Assembly: GCA_000349905.1 (NCBI GenBank) | Contig: KB722756.1 | Location: 467,578-531,577 of the forward strand | Length of the DNA stretch: 64,000 nucleotides | Direction: 5' to 3' | From: Volvariella volvacea V23 | Taxonomy: Eukaryota > Basidiomycota > Agaricomycetes > Agaricales > Pluteaceae | Shown here: positions 22,648 to 34,805 of the stretch, in pieces | Position numbering within the stretch: the stretch's first letter is position 1 | Layout of the letters: every line of letters begins with the position of its first letter | Notes under the pieces: model-generated | Database searches by the model: none | Told to the model about the DNA's origin: nothing | Seen by the model: the letters and a program-made list of their open reading frames with translations, nothing else | Position numbers and translations under genes: made by a program

Positions 22648-25600
22648 TCACTTCTTGCCCACTTTCTTGGCCCTCCTTTCCATCCTCTTCCTCCCTATAA
22701 TATTCCCCGTGGGATTTTTATTTGGCCTCTTCGTACTCTCTGGCGTCGGTTTATGGGATTCTGTAGGTGCGCTGCCCTTGGTCATCAACGTGCTATCCTT
22801 GGTCTTATTGGACTTTGGGTCGTCTCTCGCTTTCGCTTTTGGTGGTCGCCCTGCCGTTTGCGTCTGCCGAGAGTGGGGGCGAACGGGCTTTTTAGGTGAT
22901 TGGCCTTCACTGTCGATAGATCCCATTGATAGTCTTCGCTTTTTAGTAGGTCGTGCGTCTTGGGAGTTAGCTTTCCTTTTGGCCGGTGAAGCTGTAGGAG
23001 CTGCCAGGTGTGTTGACTTTGATGAAGGTGTCTGCCCGAGTCCGTCAGTTAAATATTTAGAATACGTATTCATCGAGAAACACATACTTTTGCATTGTCG
23101 TTTCCACGGGCACCGTGTCTTCGTTCCTTGTGTAGGGTATTTCTTCTCTGCACCACTTGCACGTTCTCAATCGAGAATTCGACGATCAAGTTTCCTTTGA
23201 CTTTTCTTCCGCTGCCATCTTCAGCCTGTCGGCACTCCTCCAACTCCTTGGTCAATCTTTTGACCCTCTCCTCCCCCAACTTCACCTCTTTTTCGGCCTC
23301 TTCTACATCCTGCGCACTCTTCCCATACCCCTTCTTCACCAGCTCCTTAACTCTCTCGAGTACTTTCTCCTTCTCCTTCAATTTCCCCTTCTCACTCTTG
23401 ATCATCACTTCGACTTCCTCGATCCACCATTTTTCGACGAGCTCCCCAACTCTTTTGTTGCTGTTACACCATCTCAGAACCCTCAGAGCGTCTTCGTGTC
23501 GATACATCTCTACAAAGCCGTATCCTTTGCTCCTCCCTTTCCCGCTGAGGGAGTCTATCCGATCTTGTTGTCGAACAATCTTGGCTTGTTTTACTGACCC
23601 GCTTTTACGTAGTTTCGAAAGCAATAGGGCTTTCTTTTTCTTCGATTTTTTGGAGGGCTTCTTGTCTCCTTCCTCTTCTGGGTGTTCTTCCTCACTTTCA
23701 TCGTCCTGATTTTCCTCCTGATCGTCATGCTCCTTCCCTTTCTTGTCACCAGCCAACCCCAATTCCTCCCTGACCTTCCTCTCATCCTCTCTCGAAACCC
23801 TCTTCTCTTCCTCCTTCAACCCTTCCCTCTTCCCCTCTTTAACCTCCTTTTCAAATTCTCGACACGCAAACCCGGACAGCTTCTTCAACATCCTCTCAGT
23901 CATAAATAATGGTATCTGTCGGATACTCAATCTCGTTTTAGAGATGTACAAAGAAGGATTTGATTTGAGCAGGTTTTTACGCGCGTTATAGGAGTTAGTA
24001 CGCCGTTCGAGGTCAGCAGGTGTAAGATTAGCCGCTTCGTGCGAGTTGGGGAATATTACTGGGTAGCGAGATTTAGTTGATTAATAACAGACGGTGATAT
24101 GTCCTCACCTCCTTCTTTTAATAGATACATGTTGCGCTTATCAGCTTTCTCTCGTGCTCGCTCGCCTTCTTCTTTTAGCCTGCCAGCTTCGTCCCTAGTT
24201 ACAGCCCGAACGACATCCAGAGTCCTCCCATGCAACACAAGATTTTGAGCCAAAGACGTCGAAGGATCTGGTGTGAGTAGCGACGGCATCGCGAATGGAT
24301 TCTTCTTTTTCTGTTCGGAAAGCGGGAGAGAGGAACTCATGATAAGCCAGCCCGTTCTTCAATTCTAATAAATAACAGATCATGACAGCCACTTACCACT
24401 TCTTTTTTATCTTTTTCCTGATCCTTCTCGCCAACCCCCGCAACACTCCTCAGCAGCTCACTCTGGCTGATGACCTTATCCGCGTCCTCTTTATTCCAGA
24501 AACATGCGAATCCCGTGCCACGCGATCGACCTGTTGAGTGGTCCATGGTTATTCGTGCATATCGAAGAGGGCCGAACGCTCTAAATCTGAGGAGTTCAAA
24601 GCAAAAAGAAATGAGCATACATGCGCGCGTATCCATGAGAATAGAAGGACTTGGAGAGCAGGAGAGACAACGGAATGAGAAAGTGACTTACAAAACCCTC
24701 AGATCTTCTTCTGTAGCTTCAAATGGGACGTTCCTAATGAAGACAGTCGTGCCCACATCCGTCTGTGGTAATTGAGGTTTGACGGGTTTATCATCCTCAT
24801 TGTCGCGATCATCATCCTCAGCGTTAGAATCGTTATCCTCATCCGAGTCTTCCTGTGATGAGCCTTCTTCATCTGAACTGGAGCCATGATGAACTCCAAG
24901 CCCGTCTTCGCCTTCATCGCCCTCCCCATCGTCACTAGATTCTTCTTCACTCGCACTTGCATCGTTCATATCTACATCCTCTTCTTGCGCTTCGGCCTCC
25001 ATCTTTGCCTTTTCCTCCTCCCATTTATCTTTGCTCAGCACCCAATCGACAGCGATAACTCGCTCCTTCCCCAGTCCCTTATCAGCCTGCTTCTCAGCCG
25101 CCTTGTCATCCTCGTCTTCAGCTCCTGCGTCCTCTCCTTCCGCGTCCGCGTCCTCCTCACCCTCTTCATCGCCTTCCTTCTTACGTGCCTTTCTTATTTT
25201 CTCTTCGATTCTCCTCAACTTCTTCTTTTTTTGCTTATCCTTCACAACCCTCTCCGCGGTGCCTGCTTTGACAGTTATGCCATTACACCCTCCAATGGCC
25301 TTCTCCGCGTCTTTCTTGCTCAAGTACCATATGAACGCGAACCCCTTCGCCCTTATCTTCTCTGTTCCCTTCGTCCCTTCACCGTCATCACCAGTGTTAG
25401 CGGAGGTAGGGACAGGAACGGTAGGTATGTGGATCGAGTAGATGGGCCCAAAAGGCAGGAACACAGCTTTGAGGTCTTGCTCTGTGATATCGAATGGTAA
25501 ATTGCGGACTATAAGTCGACTTGCATGACTTGGAGCCCCTGCGGCTCGCTTCTCGTCCTTGGTCGAGCTGGTAACGGGTGCAGCAGAAGACTTGGTGGAT

Positions 25601-26476
25601 GAATCGGTAGCTGTGATGGGTTTTTTGTGTGTCCGGGGATTAGATTTAGCAAGGGAGTCGAGTCGTTTTTTTAGTGTGACGGAGAGGAGATGGCTTTTGA
25701 ACACGTGTGCGTGGAGTTTTGTTACGGCTTCACTTGCATTTGAAGGAGTTGAGAACAGAACATGGGCTAACGGAGAAGAGGGAAATCCGTTATTTGGGGT
25801 GAGTAGATGCGGTATGGATAGACGCACCTATAGTTGGATCGTCCTCTCCGTTGTCGCCTTTTACAGGCCAATCGACCTTTTCTGCGCCTCCGTACTTTCG
25901 CACTTTCTTCCATAATGCTTTTGAATCGACAGAAGGGGGGAGCCCAGATACTACAATCGTTCGTATCGCATCGGGGTCACTGGGTGGCTTGGGAGGTTTG
26001 GGATGCGCAGGACGTTCCTTATGTCGGGTCGTCGTTTTTGCTTCACCCTCTTCATCACCCTCGGTGACATCGTTGCTCGCTTTCTTGTTTTTAGCCTACA
26101 GCGGCACGTAGGTCGGATACTGGATACACATCTAGCTGAGAACACGCACTTTACTCTCAGCCCATTGCACTCTTAACTTTCTCCCAACGATGCTCAATCC
26201 CTCCTTCGATATCTTCTCATACGCTGCCTCCGCATCTTCCTTTATCGCAAATGACACATATCCTACACCTTTTGACACGCCCGTCCCATGCTCTGTTACA
26301 ATAAACGCCGATCGCACAGGTGCGATGTCTGAGAACAGAGTCTGGAGATCCACAGAGGTGGCAGTATAAGGCAGATTAGAAACGAAGAGAGTTGAGCCGT
26401 GAGGAGCTCCGTGAGCACTAGGGCCCGTCTGTGGTTCGTCTTCTCTGTCTTTTCGTTTTCCGAGTGTTGAAGACAT
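22648..26476 (-). CDS. NOP4: Nop4/RBM28-like nucleolar RNA-binding protein, multiple RRMs
   Basis: A nucleolar protein needed for 60S ribosomal subunit assembly in yeast (Nop4p; RBM28 in animals). Seven exons, about 1,140 residues: near 26476-26150, 26095-25830, 25766-24692, 24586-24397, 24310-24109, 24058-23088 and 23031-22648. RRM1 has STLFVSNLPYTAT and GVGYVSFA. RRM2 has RTIVVSGLPPSV and AHVLFST. RRM3 has SRLIVRNLPFDIT and AKGFAFIWY. RRM4 has TTVFIRNVPFEATEEDL and GTGFACFW. The C-terminal degenerate RRM has RLSIRQIPLFMTERML and SKGYGFVEMY, split by a long acidic/lysine-rich insert (EENQDDESEEEH, KKSKKKKALL). The linker between RRM3 and RRM4 is strongly acidic. The tail is basic, rich in K/R/S/P, and ends GRKRMERRAKKVGKK, a likely nucleolar signal. 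The start ATG at 26476 gives MSSTLGKRKDREDE; the frame is open upstream without similarity. Confidence 0.9.
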
Positions 26477-26926
26477 TTTCCTACTTTTCTCTGGTTCCCC
26501 GCACCAAAATTTGTGACGTCCCTCACAAGCCTTGCCGGTTATCATATTTGTTCTTGATTGCGACACAAGGTACAAGTAAATAAGCTAAAATAACAGACGA
26601 CCTTCTCACTTGCAACGCCATGGTTCAGATCCTGGTCTACTGGTCAAGAGGAAGAGCTAGGAATTGCTAACGAATCTGTATAGATGCTGTCTTAATAAGC
26701 TGACTGTGCTGTTTTTTTATCTGCCCAATACAGCGACTCGTTATAGAAGAAAATGACAGACAAAGCGTGACACATGCACTTGCTGATCTGTGCGGGAGTG
26801 TTACCACATGCATCCACAGATTAGGGAATGCGCCTTGAATAGACCTAGGTGAGGTGCTCAGTCGCACTGATTTTCTATTGTACACAATCCGACATCCGTA
26901 TATGGATCAAAATATTTTGTCTAATC

Positions 26927-28661
26927 TCACAGTATGCTTACATCCTTAACCAGTTCCCGCAGCTTCGACAATAGGGAGTCGGAGAATTTCACCATCTGGT
27001 ACTGAGGTCCGCCTGTGATGATCAAACTCTCAAGTTGCAATCCTAGTACTTCATTCCTTCGTTGCAGTCTCACTATCAAACCGTGGAAGAGACCCTTAAC
27101 TTTGTGATCTAGAGGCTGTGGCATGGAGTGGATCCGACTGTTGCGGTAAAAGGCGTAAGGGGGAACGGAGTGAGGCATCTCGGCAAGATAAAGGAGTATT
27201 GACGAACTCACGAGATAAGGACCTATCGTCATCGCCATTGAATTCATAAGTACCTTCCTGCTCATTTTCCACGTGGACGTCGTCTACCGATGCTAATAGC
27301 CCATCGAAAAACCCTGACGATACTGACTTGACCTCAATTCCCCTCAATTCTGGAGCTCTGTCAAAGAAGTCACCCTCCAGCTCCAACGTTGCATGCGTGA
27401 ATTCAGTGTCAATATGCTCCCACGAAAGAAACCGGAGGTGGTCGAAATTGAACGAATCAAGTAAGGGACGAATGATCAGTCTGCTGAGAAGAGATTTTGG
27501 AGGACGTTCGTTCCTTTGTGGACCAAAGAACCTTAGACTAAAAGACATTTGTTGGTCCGCGTGGAAAAATGATTCAACAGAGGCACACGAATGACCGTCC
27601 GCAAGCGATAGACAATCGCATTTCTCCCAAGCTTTTGCGACAATTTCTGACGGCGTGGCGAGGAGGCAGTGGATGGGAAGTTGAGAGAGGGCCAATCCGG
27701 TGGTTATTAGACGCGAAAGCGTCGAAAGGAGATCGCCGGCAGAACCGCCTGCAGAGTGACCATAAGTTACCGAAAGATCGAAGGATGTGCATGATGGGAA
27801 AGTAAGGTGTTCCAACAATCGTGCAACAAGAATAGGAGAAGGAAGGTACAACTTCAGTGCCCGAAGTAATTGAAACGAAGCTTTTCTGTAGGTTGGAGGG
27901 CTTTCTGCTGTCGGACTCGTTGTGGACCTCCTGAAATAGCTAGGAATCGATATCTCTAGCTCCTCTAAATGAGGTAAAGCAGCAAAAATGTCGAGTGAAA
28001 TCGAGGCTGGCGGGGATACGCGAAGATGCTTCAACGCTTGAAAGTTGGAAATAGAATTCCAATCAACGAGATCGTAATTGCCCAGATATAATGTTTCAAG
28101 GTGGGGCATCTCATTATGGAATATTTGAACAGGAGTGAATCGGAATACGAAGAGCACGTAGGGTAAAACGGTTAAATGCCGGATATTCGAATTGGGAGTA
28201 TTGGCATAAGGGCTAAATATATTGTGAACGAACTCCAGATCTCCGCGGACGTCGAGCGACTCGATGCGGGTAAAGTCTGGAAATGCTTGATGTATTGGCT
28301 CAACGGAAATATGCCCAGTATGAGGTCCAAGTTTATCCGCAGACAGTGTGACACGAAACGGGACTGATCCTGCACGTTGCTGCCACTCGGAGACCCAGGA
28401 GCTGTTAAAGCCTCTAGGCAGGTGAATCATGAATCGGGACCATAACTGAGGCGTATCGAGGGCTACGGATCGCCAATAAGAACAAACGTGAGAAACTTGT
28501 GGAACGTAGCTTTGATACATCCAACCAGATCTGCAGGCGACGATGAGGAAGATGGTCTTGAGGATATCAGGATAGAGCACGTGGATGGACACAGGACCAG
28601 CTGAGTCGTGTTCATTGCGACAAAGGGAGGAAAGCAGGACAGTTTTGTGATGATCATCCAT
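26927..28661 (-). CDS. F-box protein, array A copy 4 (3' structure uncertain)
   Basis: A minus-strand copy with MDDHHKT at its start (ATG 28661). The F-box reads LYPDILKTIFLIVACRSGW then YVPQVSHVCSYWRSVALDTP. The body carries all family blocks without interruption (PHLETLYLGNYDLVDWN, LPHLEELEI, EIVAKAWEKCD, HLRFLSWEHIDTEFTHATLE). Near the 3' end the frame must change: either an intron from a GTGAGT at 27211 to an AAAG ending near 27100, in the same phase-1 position as in copies 6 and 9, or a small indel. After it comes LFHGLIVRLQRRNEVLGLQLESL and the stop at 26927. The joined version lacks the CPNLS block, so the C-terminus may be damaged. Otherwise sound. Confidence 0.7.
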
Positions 28662-28989
28662 GGCGTACAAACAGCAGTTGCGAACCAGATATAGAGTCGT
28701 CAGACAGTCGTGGGAATCGCCACACCGCAAAAAGGGGTGTGTGATTACAGTTTTAAGTGGTTGTGAGAGATGGCCCACAAGTTGTGGTCGTTGGCCATCC
28801 TTTGCAATTTGATGACAATCGCCAAAAACCCAAAAACCTCACACATCCATTTTCGTGACGCAGTTCCTGATCACCCAGGACCTGCAAGTGTTCTACAGAA
28901 TCGATCACATATACAATTCAACGGAAGATCTCCAAGACAACAAAAGCTAATAAACAAAAGCTAATACTAGCTCAGTACGCTCAACTAAG

Positions 28990-29830
28990 CTCAATTACAA
29001 AAAATGCCCTATGCTTGATCGATGTCGCCGTGTCGCGCTGCTGAGAAACTAGCATTTGATCTCAGAATGTCCACTTTGTGCGCAACCCCCCGCAACCTTG
29101 ACATTAACTGGTTGGGTGAGTTTATTATCTGGACGTATGGCCCAGATAGACCAGTGATAACCAAATTCTCGAGTTGCTTTCCTAGCACCGCCTTCCTGAG
29201 CTCTAATTTACTTATTAATCGATCGAAGAGATATAAAACTGGTTTTTGCTGTTCTCGTAGTCACGGCATGAGAATAACACCGTAAGATCGCATAGGTTAG
29301 AGCATAGAATATTCTAGTTTTCTTGGTTTTTTAGTTCTAACAAAGGCCTGTGCCAGCCTAAAGGAGGTGATGGAGATGAATAACCTTGAGTGGTACAGCA
29401 ATGCAGGTAAACTTACAAGAGGATTCATCATTGGATTCAAGTACTTTATTGGGAACGGGGTCGATAAACTTGAACCCAGAAGGTAACAACGCATTAAGGA
29501 ACTCCAAGGATGATGCTTTCACCTCCATGGCTTTCGGTTCTGGCGTTTGACCAAAGAAGCTATTATCCAGCTTCAATTCTGCACCTCCAAGCCAACTGCT
29601 GAAGTAGTCCCAAGAGAGGTGATGAAGGTGTCCAAGGCGAAGTAATCCGAGCAGGGGATGAAGTATTGGTGTGGAGCCATGAAAGCTCAAGTCGAAGAGG
29701 GATGCCTGTTCGAGGATGCTAACTGATCAAAAAGAAGAGCATGTATGGTTATTTGCAACCATAATGGCCTGACGATCGTCCCACACCTTGGCTATGATGC
29801 GTGACGGTGAGGCGGTAAGGCGATGCACAA
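28990..29830 (-). pseudogene. F-box gene, array A copy 5, C-terminal fragment
   Basis: Only the 3' half of a family member remains on the minus strand. Readable pieces in order are LTASPSRIIAKVWDDRQ (about 29815-29765), a stop in SSF*SV, GLLRLGHLHHLSWDYFSSW (about 29650-29590), ELKLDNSFFGQTPEPKAMEV, then after a gap LGKQLENLVITGLSGPYVQI (about 29190-29130) and LRGVAHKVDIL. There is no F-box and no start. It lies between copies 4 and 6 in the same orientation, so it is most simply a truncated tandem duplicate. The Trp of AKVWDD is still present. Confidence 0.75.
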
Positions 29831-30026
29831 GGTTCATTTTTTACTTGAGAGCAGGTACCCATACCATGACGCCCGTCATTAGATGCAGGGAGAACAAGTA
29901 GGGGGAACAGTAAGAGCTATATAACATGAAGAAAGGGCATGAGAAGAAAAAAGATAAAAGAGGTAGGAGGATACCACCATCGCTAAATGTATTAGACGAG
30001 TCTAAACTTATTCCTTTACACCTGAG

Positions 30027-31891
30027 CTATTTCTGTAACTGCGAGGTTACAAAGTCCGGCAGCGTCCAACCCGTGCAGCCATATCCCTCGCACACCTTCA
30101 ACGTCCTCAACCGTTTTGCTCCTGCAGCATCCCGTTGTGCCAGTTCAGCCTCTAGTTTCATAGACACGCCTAGGATGACAGAGACATCATCGCTCTCCAA
30201 CCGTTCTATTGGGAGTACTAACGTAACGTTGGACAGATTCGGGCACGAAGTGCAGTACTTGGGCTCTGGCGATAACTGGAGTTGAAGCTGGTGAAGTTTG
30301 GCTGGATGAACGGACATGAGATGAGACCATCTCAGTGCAATGGTAGAGGAACCAAACGGCCAAACTCACCAATCAATACCAGAGGATTAAACGAATCAGG
30401 GCGTCCACGGAAGTTGGAAATAGTATTTTCTTCTTGCGTCTCTGCCGAAACCAGATCCATTGTTGGTAATATTCCTTTAAACCTCCTCCAAGATGACTCT
30501 TGCACTTCGATGTTCCACAACTCCATCAACTGATCAAAGAAGCTGCAATCCAGCTCTACCTTTGCATCAATAAACACTGTCGTCTCACGCCTCCAAACCA
30601 GAGAATGGAGGCGTTGGAGATTGAACAAATCCACCAACGACCGGACAACCATTCCCTCCAGTATGGGTCGAGGTGGACGAGCAAACATCCTTTCCGGCCT
30701 ATAAAGGCGAAGGACAAACACCTGCGCTTGCTCCCTCTTCAAGTGAACAGGGGGACATCTGTGGTCTTCCCTCCCATCAACCGGCAAGCTCTCCCAATCA
30801 TCCCAAGCCTTGGCCACAATCTCCGATGGCGTCAAGGAGAGACAATGGATTGGAATATGTGAGAGACGGCTTCCCTCGGCAACGAGTCGAGAAAGACAAG
30901 ACAGAAGATCGAGATAGTCCTGATCAGAGCGTGATGTGCAGGTGATGTCCAGGCTGAAGCGCATGCAGGCGGGAAGGCTGATGTGACTCAGCATGGAGAT
31001 TGCCTGGCGCGGTTTAATTACGCCGCATAGGGTAAGACTTTGAAGTGACCCGATGACAGCAAGTGTAGAGGTTGTAGCAGTCTGAACGCCAGCCTCTGAT
31101 AATTCCGACGCCCGGAGGTGCTGTGGTCCTTCAAGGTGTAGGTGTTTGAGGCGAGGAAGAAGAGCGAATGTGGCAAGCGAGTTGGAGCCTACGAAGGACA
31201 TGCGGAGAGATTCCAGTGAGCGGAAGGAGGACACGATTTGCCAATTGTATTGGCATTTTCGAATGTCCAAAGACCTCAGGTTGGGCATACAATCGCCGAA
31301 GAGCTTGAATGGGACGTTCGAGTCGCCTCCGGGTATTGATACAGAAACGAACAGATGCTGTATGATGGGGTTCGGAGTATCGGCGTAAGGTGAGAGTAGT
31401 AACATCAAGAGATTGAAATTGCAGGACATATCCAAGCTTCCAACACGCAGAAAATCTGGAAAGGCCTCACGGATCACGTTCGCAATGGCAACCCCGTCCC
31501 CAGTCCTGACATCGGTGAGCAGTTTGACATGGAGTGGCACAGATTTTGATCGTTTCTGGAGTTCAGAAATAAGCGCGAGGCTATCTTCATATTGGAATTT
31601 TGGACCTTTGAACGTGAGTCTATTCCACAGCCGAGGAGTGTCAAGTGCCACCGCTCGCCAGTACCTGCAAATGTGAGAAATCTGTTCAACATAACGCCAA
31701 AACACCCAATCGACACTCTGAGCAACAATAAGGAAGATGGTGCTGAGAATATCAGGGCAGAGTGTGTTGATGGGTGCCGTGACCATGGCAGGAACAGGAT
31801 GGCTAGAGCCCCAGATGTGAGCTTCTGTGGGCTTCGCCGTCTCACGGAGAACCACATCTGTTGGTGGTGAATGCTGTTGGTAGTCTTCCAT
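30027..31891 (-). CDS. F-box protein, array A copy 6 (intact, two exons)
   Basis: A complete copy of about 600 residues: exon 1 31891-30370, intron 30369-30302 (GTGAG...CCAG), exon 2 30301-30027. It begins MEDYQQHSPP. The F-box is LCPDILSTIFLIVAQSVDWV then VEQISHICRYWRAVALDTPR. The body has PNLRSLDIRKCQYNWQIVSS, EIVAKAWDDWESLPVDGRED, a LEGMVVRSLVDLFNLQRLHS block and, in exon 2, KYCTSCPNLSNVTLVLPIE and LRTLKVCEGYGCTGW. It forms a distinct subfamily with copy 9 (49082-50928): same intron position and phase, and the same VCEGYGC.GW ending. No disabling change seen. Confidence 0.87.
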
Positions 31892-33102
31892 TGACCAGTG
31901 TTGTGGTAGGCTTTGAGGCGGCTTGTTCAGGTTTTGGAACTGAGTCTAGGACGAGAGATGTACGAAGAGCGGGGAATGCGAAGACTAGTCAATCACTCCG
32001 GTCTCGTTTTATATGAGCCAGCTAGGTCATTAAGTGTCCATTGCCACTGAGTGGCATGAGTGCGGCATGAGGGGACGCATTGTTGTGGCGGGATACAGTC
32101 GCATTGAGTACCTTATATCCTTGGCTAGATTGGTCTGAAGGTGCCAAACCTAGCACTGCATCCGTCTTTGAAGCCCAAAAAGGGGGGCGAGCCTGATGGA
32201 GATGCTAAAAGAGGAGGTCAATGAAGGGGGCATGTAATTGAAATGATATTGAACGAGGTTCTCGTAATGCATATTTTCCATACCACGTGGTTGGTTACAT
32301 CCATATGTGGTGTGCAAAATGCGCCTTGCAAGAGGCCTAATGAAATTAAAATCGCGTTCCCAATGCGTACTGTACACAATTTGATGTATACACCAGAACC
32401 TGGCCTCGTTCGACCTGCAGCCCCCAAGGCGGGCGCATTGGACAAAAGCCGCTGTTGTGGCTTGCTTCACTTTCTTTCCTCAGGCGTTGAGAAGGCGGGA
32501 GGCGGCTTGAGATATGGCATATTGACTGATGTAGTTTTGGGTGAGGGTAGGAAAGACGCCCGTGAGGGAGTCCGGGGATGCAGGGCTTTGATATATTTGG
32601 TCCGATTTGTCCACAAGTCGTCATCAACAAAGTCAGAGGCACGCGCCGAATGTCCATCGTCAAGAAGCACGGCTGACCCGCTGAAGCAATGACATTGACA
32701 AGGTTGGCTACGCCGTGCACGCAGAACCCAGCACAAAGTTCGAAACCAAAGTCAAACTAAGCCCGGTTCGAAAGGCTGCAGTCAAGGGCTTATTACTGCC
32801 TGGTCCGTACGGACCGCAAAAGGAACCATAGAATAAGCGCCTCTTGACCGTTCCGCCTTTGTGGGTTGCATAAGGTACGGTTTGAACCCGTCGTGGCATA
32901 TTTCGATTAAAATAACCCCGCTCACATACCAAGGGAGGCATGCCGAGGTGAGTTTCTCAAATCCCAGTTTGTAATTCGCCAGTAACTGAGTACTGAGCTC
33001 TCAAAAGCCTGCTGAAGACGCAAGTGCTGATATCGAGGTAATTGTAACGGCAATCACATTTGAGTGGACTGAAATACAATACAAGCATTTTGCCTCGAGC
33101 TC
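31892..33102. other. Intergenic region, nothing recognised
   Basis: About 1.2 kb between F-box copy 6 and the EthD-type relic. Open frames on both strands at 32150-32740 overlap one another, have no family resemblance and no credible splice structure. I see no repeat or RNA gene. Confidence 0.4.
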
Positions 33103-33907
33103 TCACTGCTTTCCGAAATCCCTGTACAATTCAAACGACCTGACCTCATAACCCTTCACAGACCCCTTTAGCTTCTCAGCCCGGACTGTCACAGCCTTCA
33201 TCTCTTCTGACTCCATATAACCCGGCTGATTGAACTCATGTATATTCAAGAACTTCACCGGGGCGGGGCTCTCCCTCTTCCCACCCTCCATTCCCGGCCC
33301 ACTATTATTATGACCCACATCAGCAGCATCGAGGAGCTCGTATCTCCTCCCTCTGACCCACCCAGGAACTTTGGCCACCAGCTCCACCGACTCGTTCTCC
33401 TAGAAGTCTTGTAGCGCTTTCCGTGCCCCCTCACTATCCTCGACATCATAAGTCGTAAGCAAGAGGTACTTCCCAGGTACCTCTGAACCGGGCCCGGTGG
33501 CACTCTTTCCGGCACTCTCGAGTGTCCACTCCGAGACCTTACTGTATATTCTACGCTGCAGGAGCTCGATCTGACGCAACACGTAGCGTTCGTTATCGGA
33601 GGCATTGTTTCTGAGCTGCTGAAATTCAGGGGTTGTGACACCTCGAGGGGGATTTCAAGTCGTATAGGGCAAGCCACTCGGGAGTTTTGGAGTCGTTGGC
33701 TTTGCGGAGGGCGGTGTAGACTTCTGGGACGGTTAAGAAGACTGATGCGTGTTCGTTGTCGTAGCAATCTGGTTTTCGGGATTGGTAAGTCTAGGGCGAT
33801 GGGCGGGTGTGAATGGCGTACCGTTGAAAACTGTCTCAAACTGTCTCGCTAAGGGTGGGGCCGGGATCAGCGTAGACGAAGAGCAATCCCTGTGCATCCT
33901 TAGCCAT
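33103..33907 (-). pseudogene. EthD-domain-like gene, recently disabled
   Basis: A small dimeric alpha/beta-barrel protein of the fungal EthD/Dabb type. The start is at 33907 (MAKDAQGLLFVYADPGPTLS); a short intron (33821 down to about 33769) should join SETVFN to DCYDNEHASVFLTVPEVYTA, then PEWLALYDL, QIELLQRRIYSKVSEW, LLTTYDVEDSEGARKAL, VELVAKVPGWVRGRRYELLD and FLNIHEFNQPGYMESEEMKA. Three lesions break it: a tandem duplication of AAACTGTCTC (33828-33837 and 33838-33847) puts a stop just before the intron; a 1-base shift falls near 33655; and an in-frame TAG stands at 33402-33400 after KALQDF. Otherwise the frame is well preserved, so loss is recent, or the assembly has errors here. Confidence 0.75.
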
Positions 33908-34420
33908 GATTCAATTGTTAGAGACGTGCGGGTTTGCTCAATTGGAGGTGAAAGTGATAGGTTGGGTGGCTGCTTGTGGTGCCTCTACGAAGTGTGGGCG
34001 TCTTTATAAGTGAATGCAACGATACTCTCCCTGTTTGGTCGTCCATGACATAACTCGGTGGTGGAGAGATGTCCAAAAATGATGAAATTCAAGGGGTGAT
34101 TACTGTGGGATCACAAAGGGCAGTAAGACCCAGTTCGTAATCCAGAAAGCAGTGAGATATTGACGCGTCTGATGTGCGAGAGGCCACTAGTTGGAGCAGA
34201 CAAGGAAGATTCGAGCGCATCCCAATAGGTCCAACCAATAGCCTGTGTGACCAAAAGACTTAAGATGTCAGTACGACGACAATGTAGCAAGCACCTACTC
34301 GAGCGCGCCGCGCTTATGGTCGCGACGCGTGACTCGACGCACCATGCGCCCTCCCAAATATTTGCTCCCTGGTCCGTGCACCCCTCACCTCCCTATATAA
34401 CCTAGCTCCCAACATTTTCG
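33908..34420 (+). promoter_or_regulatory. Upstream region of the U2 snRNA gene
   Basis: The gap between the EthD-type relic and the U2 gene has no coding frame I recognise. A TATA element, TATATAA at 34394-34400, lies about 27 bases before the inferred U2 5' end, as expected for an snRNA gene promoter in fungi. Confidence 0.65.
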
Positions 34421-34612
34421 ATTCCTTACCACTCTGGCCTTTTGGCTTAGATCAAGTGTAGTATCTGTTCTTAATAGTTTAACCACTATTACGGAGGCAC
34501 CGCCTCCTAATTTGGTTATCTAATTTTTGTCGCCCCAGTTCCCTGGGCTCTGCTTGCAACCTGGGGACGCGATGACCTTGCTATTGCACTACCGGCTTGT
34601 GTCGTCAGGGGA
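34421..34612 (+). ncRNA. U2 spliceosomal snRNA
   Basis: The core GGCCTTTTGGCTTAGATCAA followed by GTGTAGTATCTGTTCTT is the near-invariant 5' region of U2, which pairs with U6 and the intron branch site; the branch-recognition GTAGTA is at 34458-34463. Stem IIb is a perfect GGAGGC-ACC-GCCTCC at 34493-34507. A single-stranded Sm-binding site, AATTTTTG, lies at 34522-34529. Stem III has CCCCAG pairing with CTGGGG. The loop of stem IV, TATTGCACTAC, matches the U2B''/U2A' binding loop. The ends are estimated by comparison with known U2 RNAs. It sits in an intergenic space with its own TATA box. A 61-codon open frame overlapping it (34527-34712) is chance. Confidence 0.95.
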
Positions 34613-34805
34613 CCTCTCTTTTCCTTCCTTTTGCTGGGATTTGAAGGGCCTGTCAGTTGACTTGGTTCTAGATCGGAGCAATGGGTTGGCTTGGAGCCTT
34701 TTTTCTATTTAATTCTTAATTCTTAGTTCTAGAGTCCATTGACGGGTGTACAAACGGTGAATGGTATTAAATGTAGTATTCTAATGTCTAATGAAGTCCG
34801 CATGT

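Noticed and set aside
23095..23991. Long plus-strand open frames opposite the NOP4-like gene
   Set aside because: They are antisense shadows of a lysine/glutamate-rich coding exon; Ser/Leu/Phe/Pro runs are the expected mirror image.
24886..25500. 204-codon plus-strand frame with apparent membrane segments
   Set aside because: It is the antisense of the acidic linker and RRM3 of the NOP4-like gene; the hydrophobicity is a mirror artefact.
34527..34712. 61-codon plus-strand open frame
   Set aside because: It overlaps the 3' half of the U2 snRNA gene and has no protein-like pattern.
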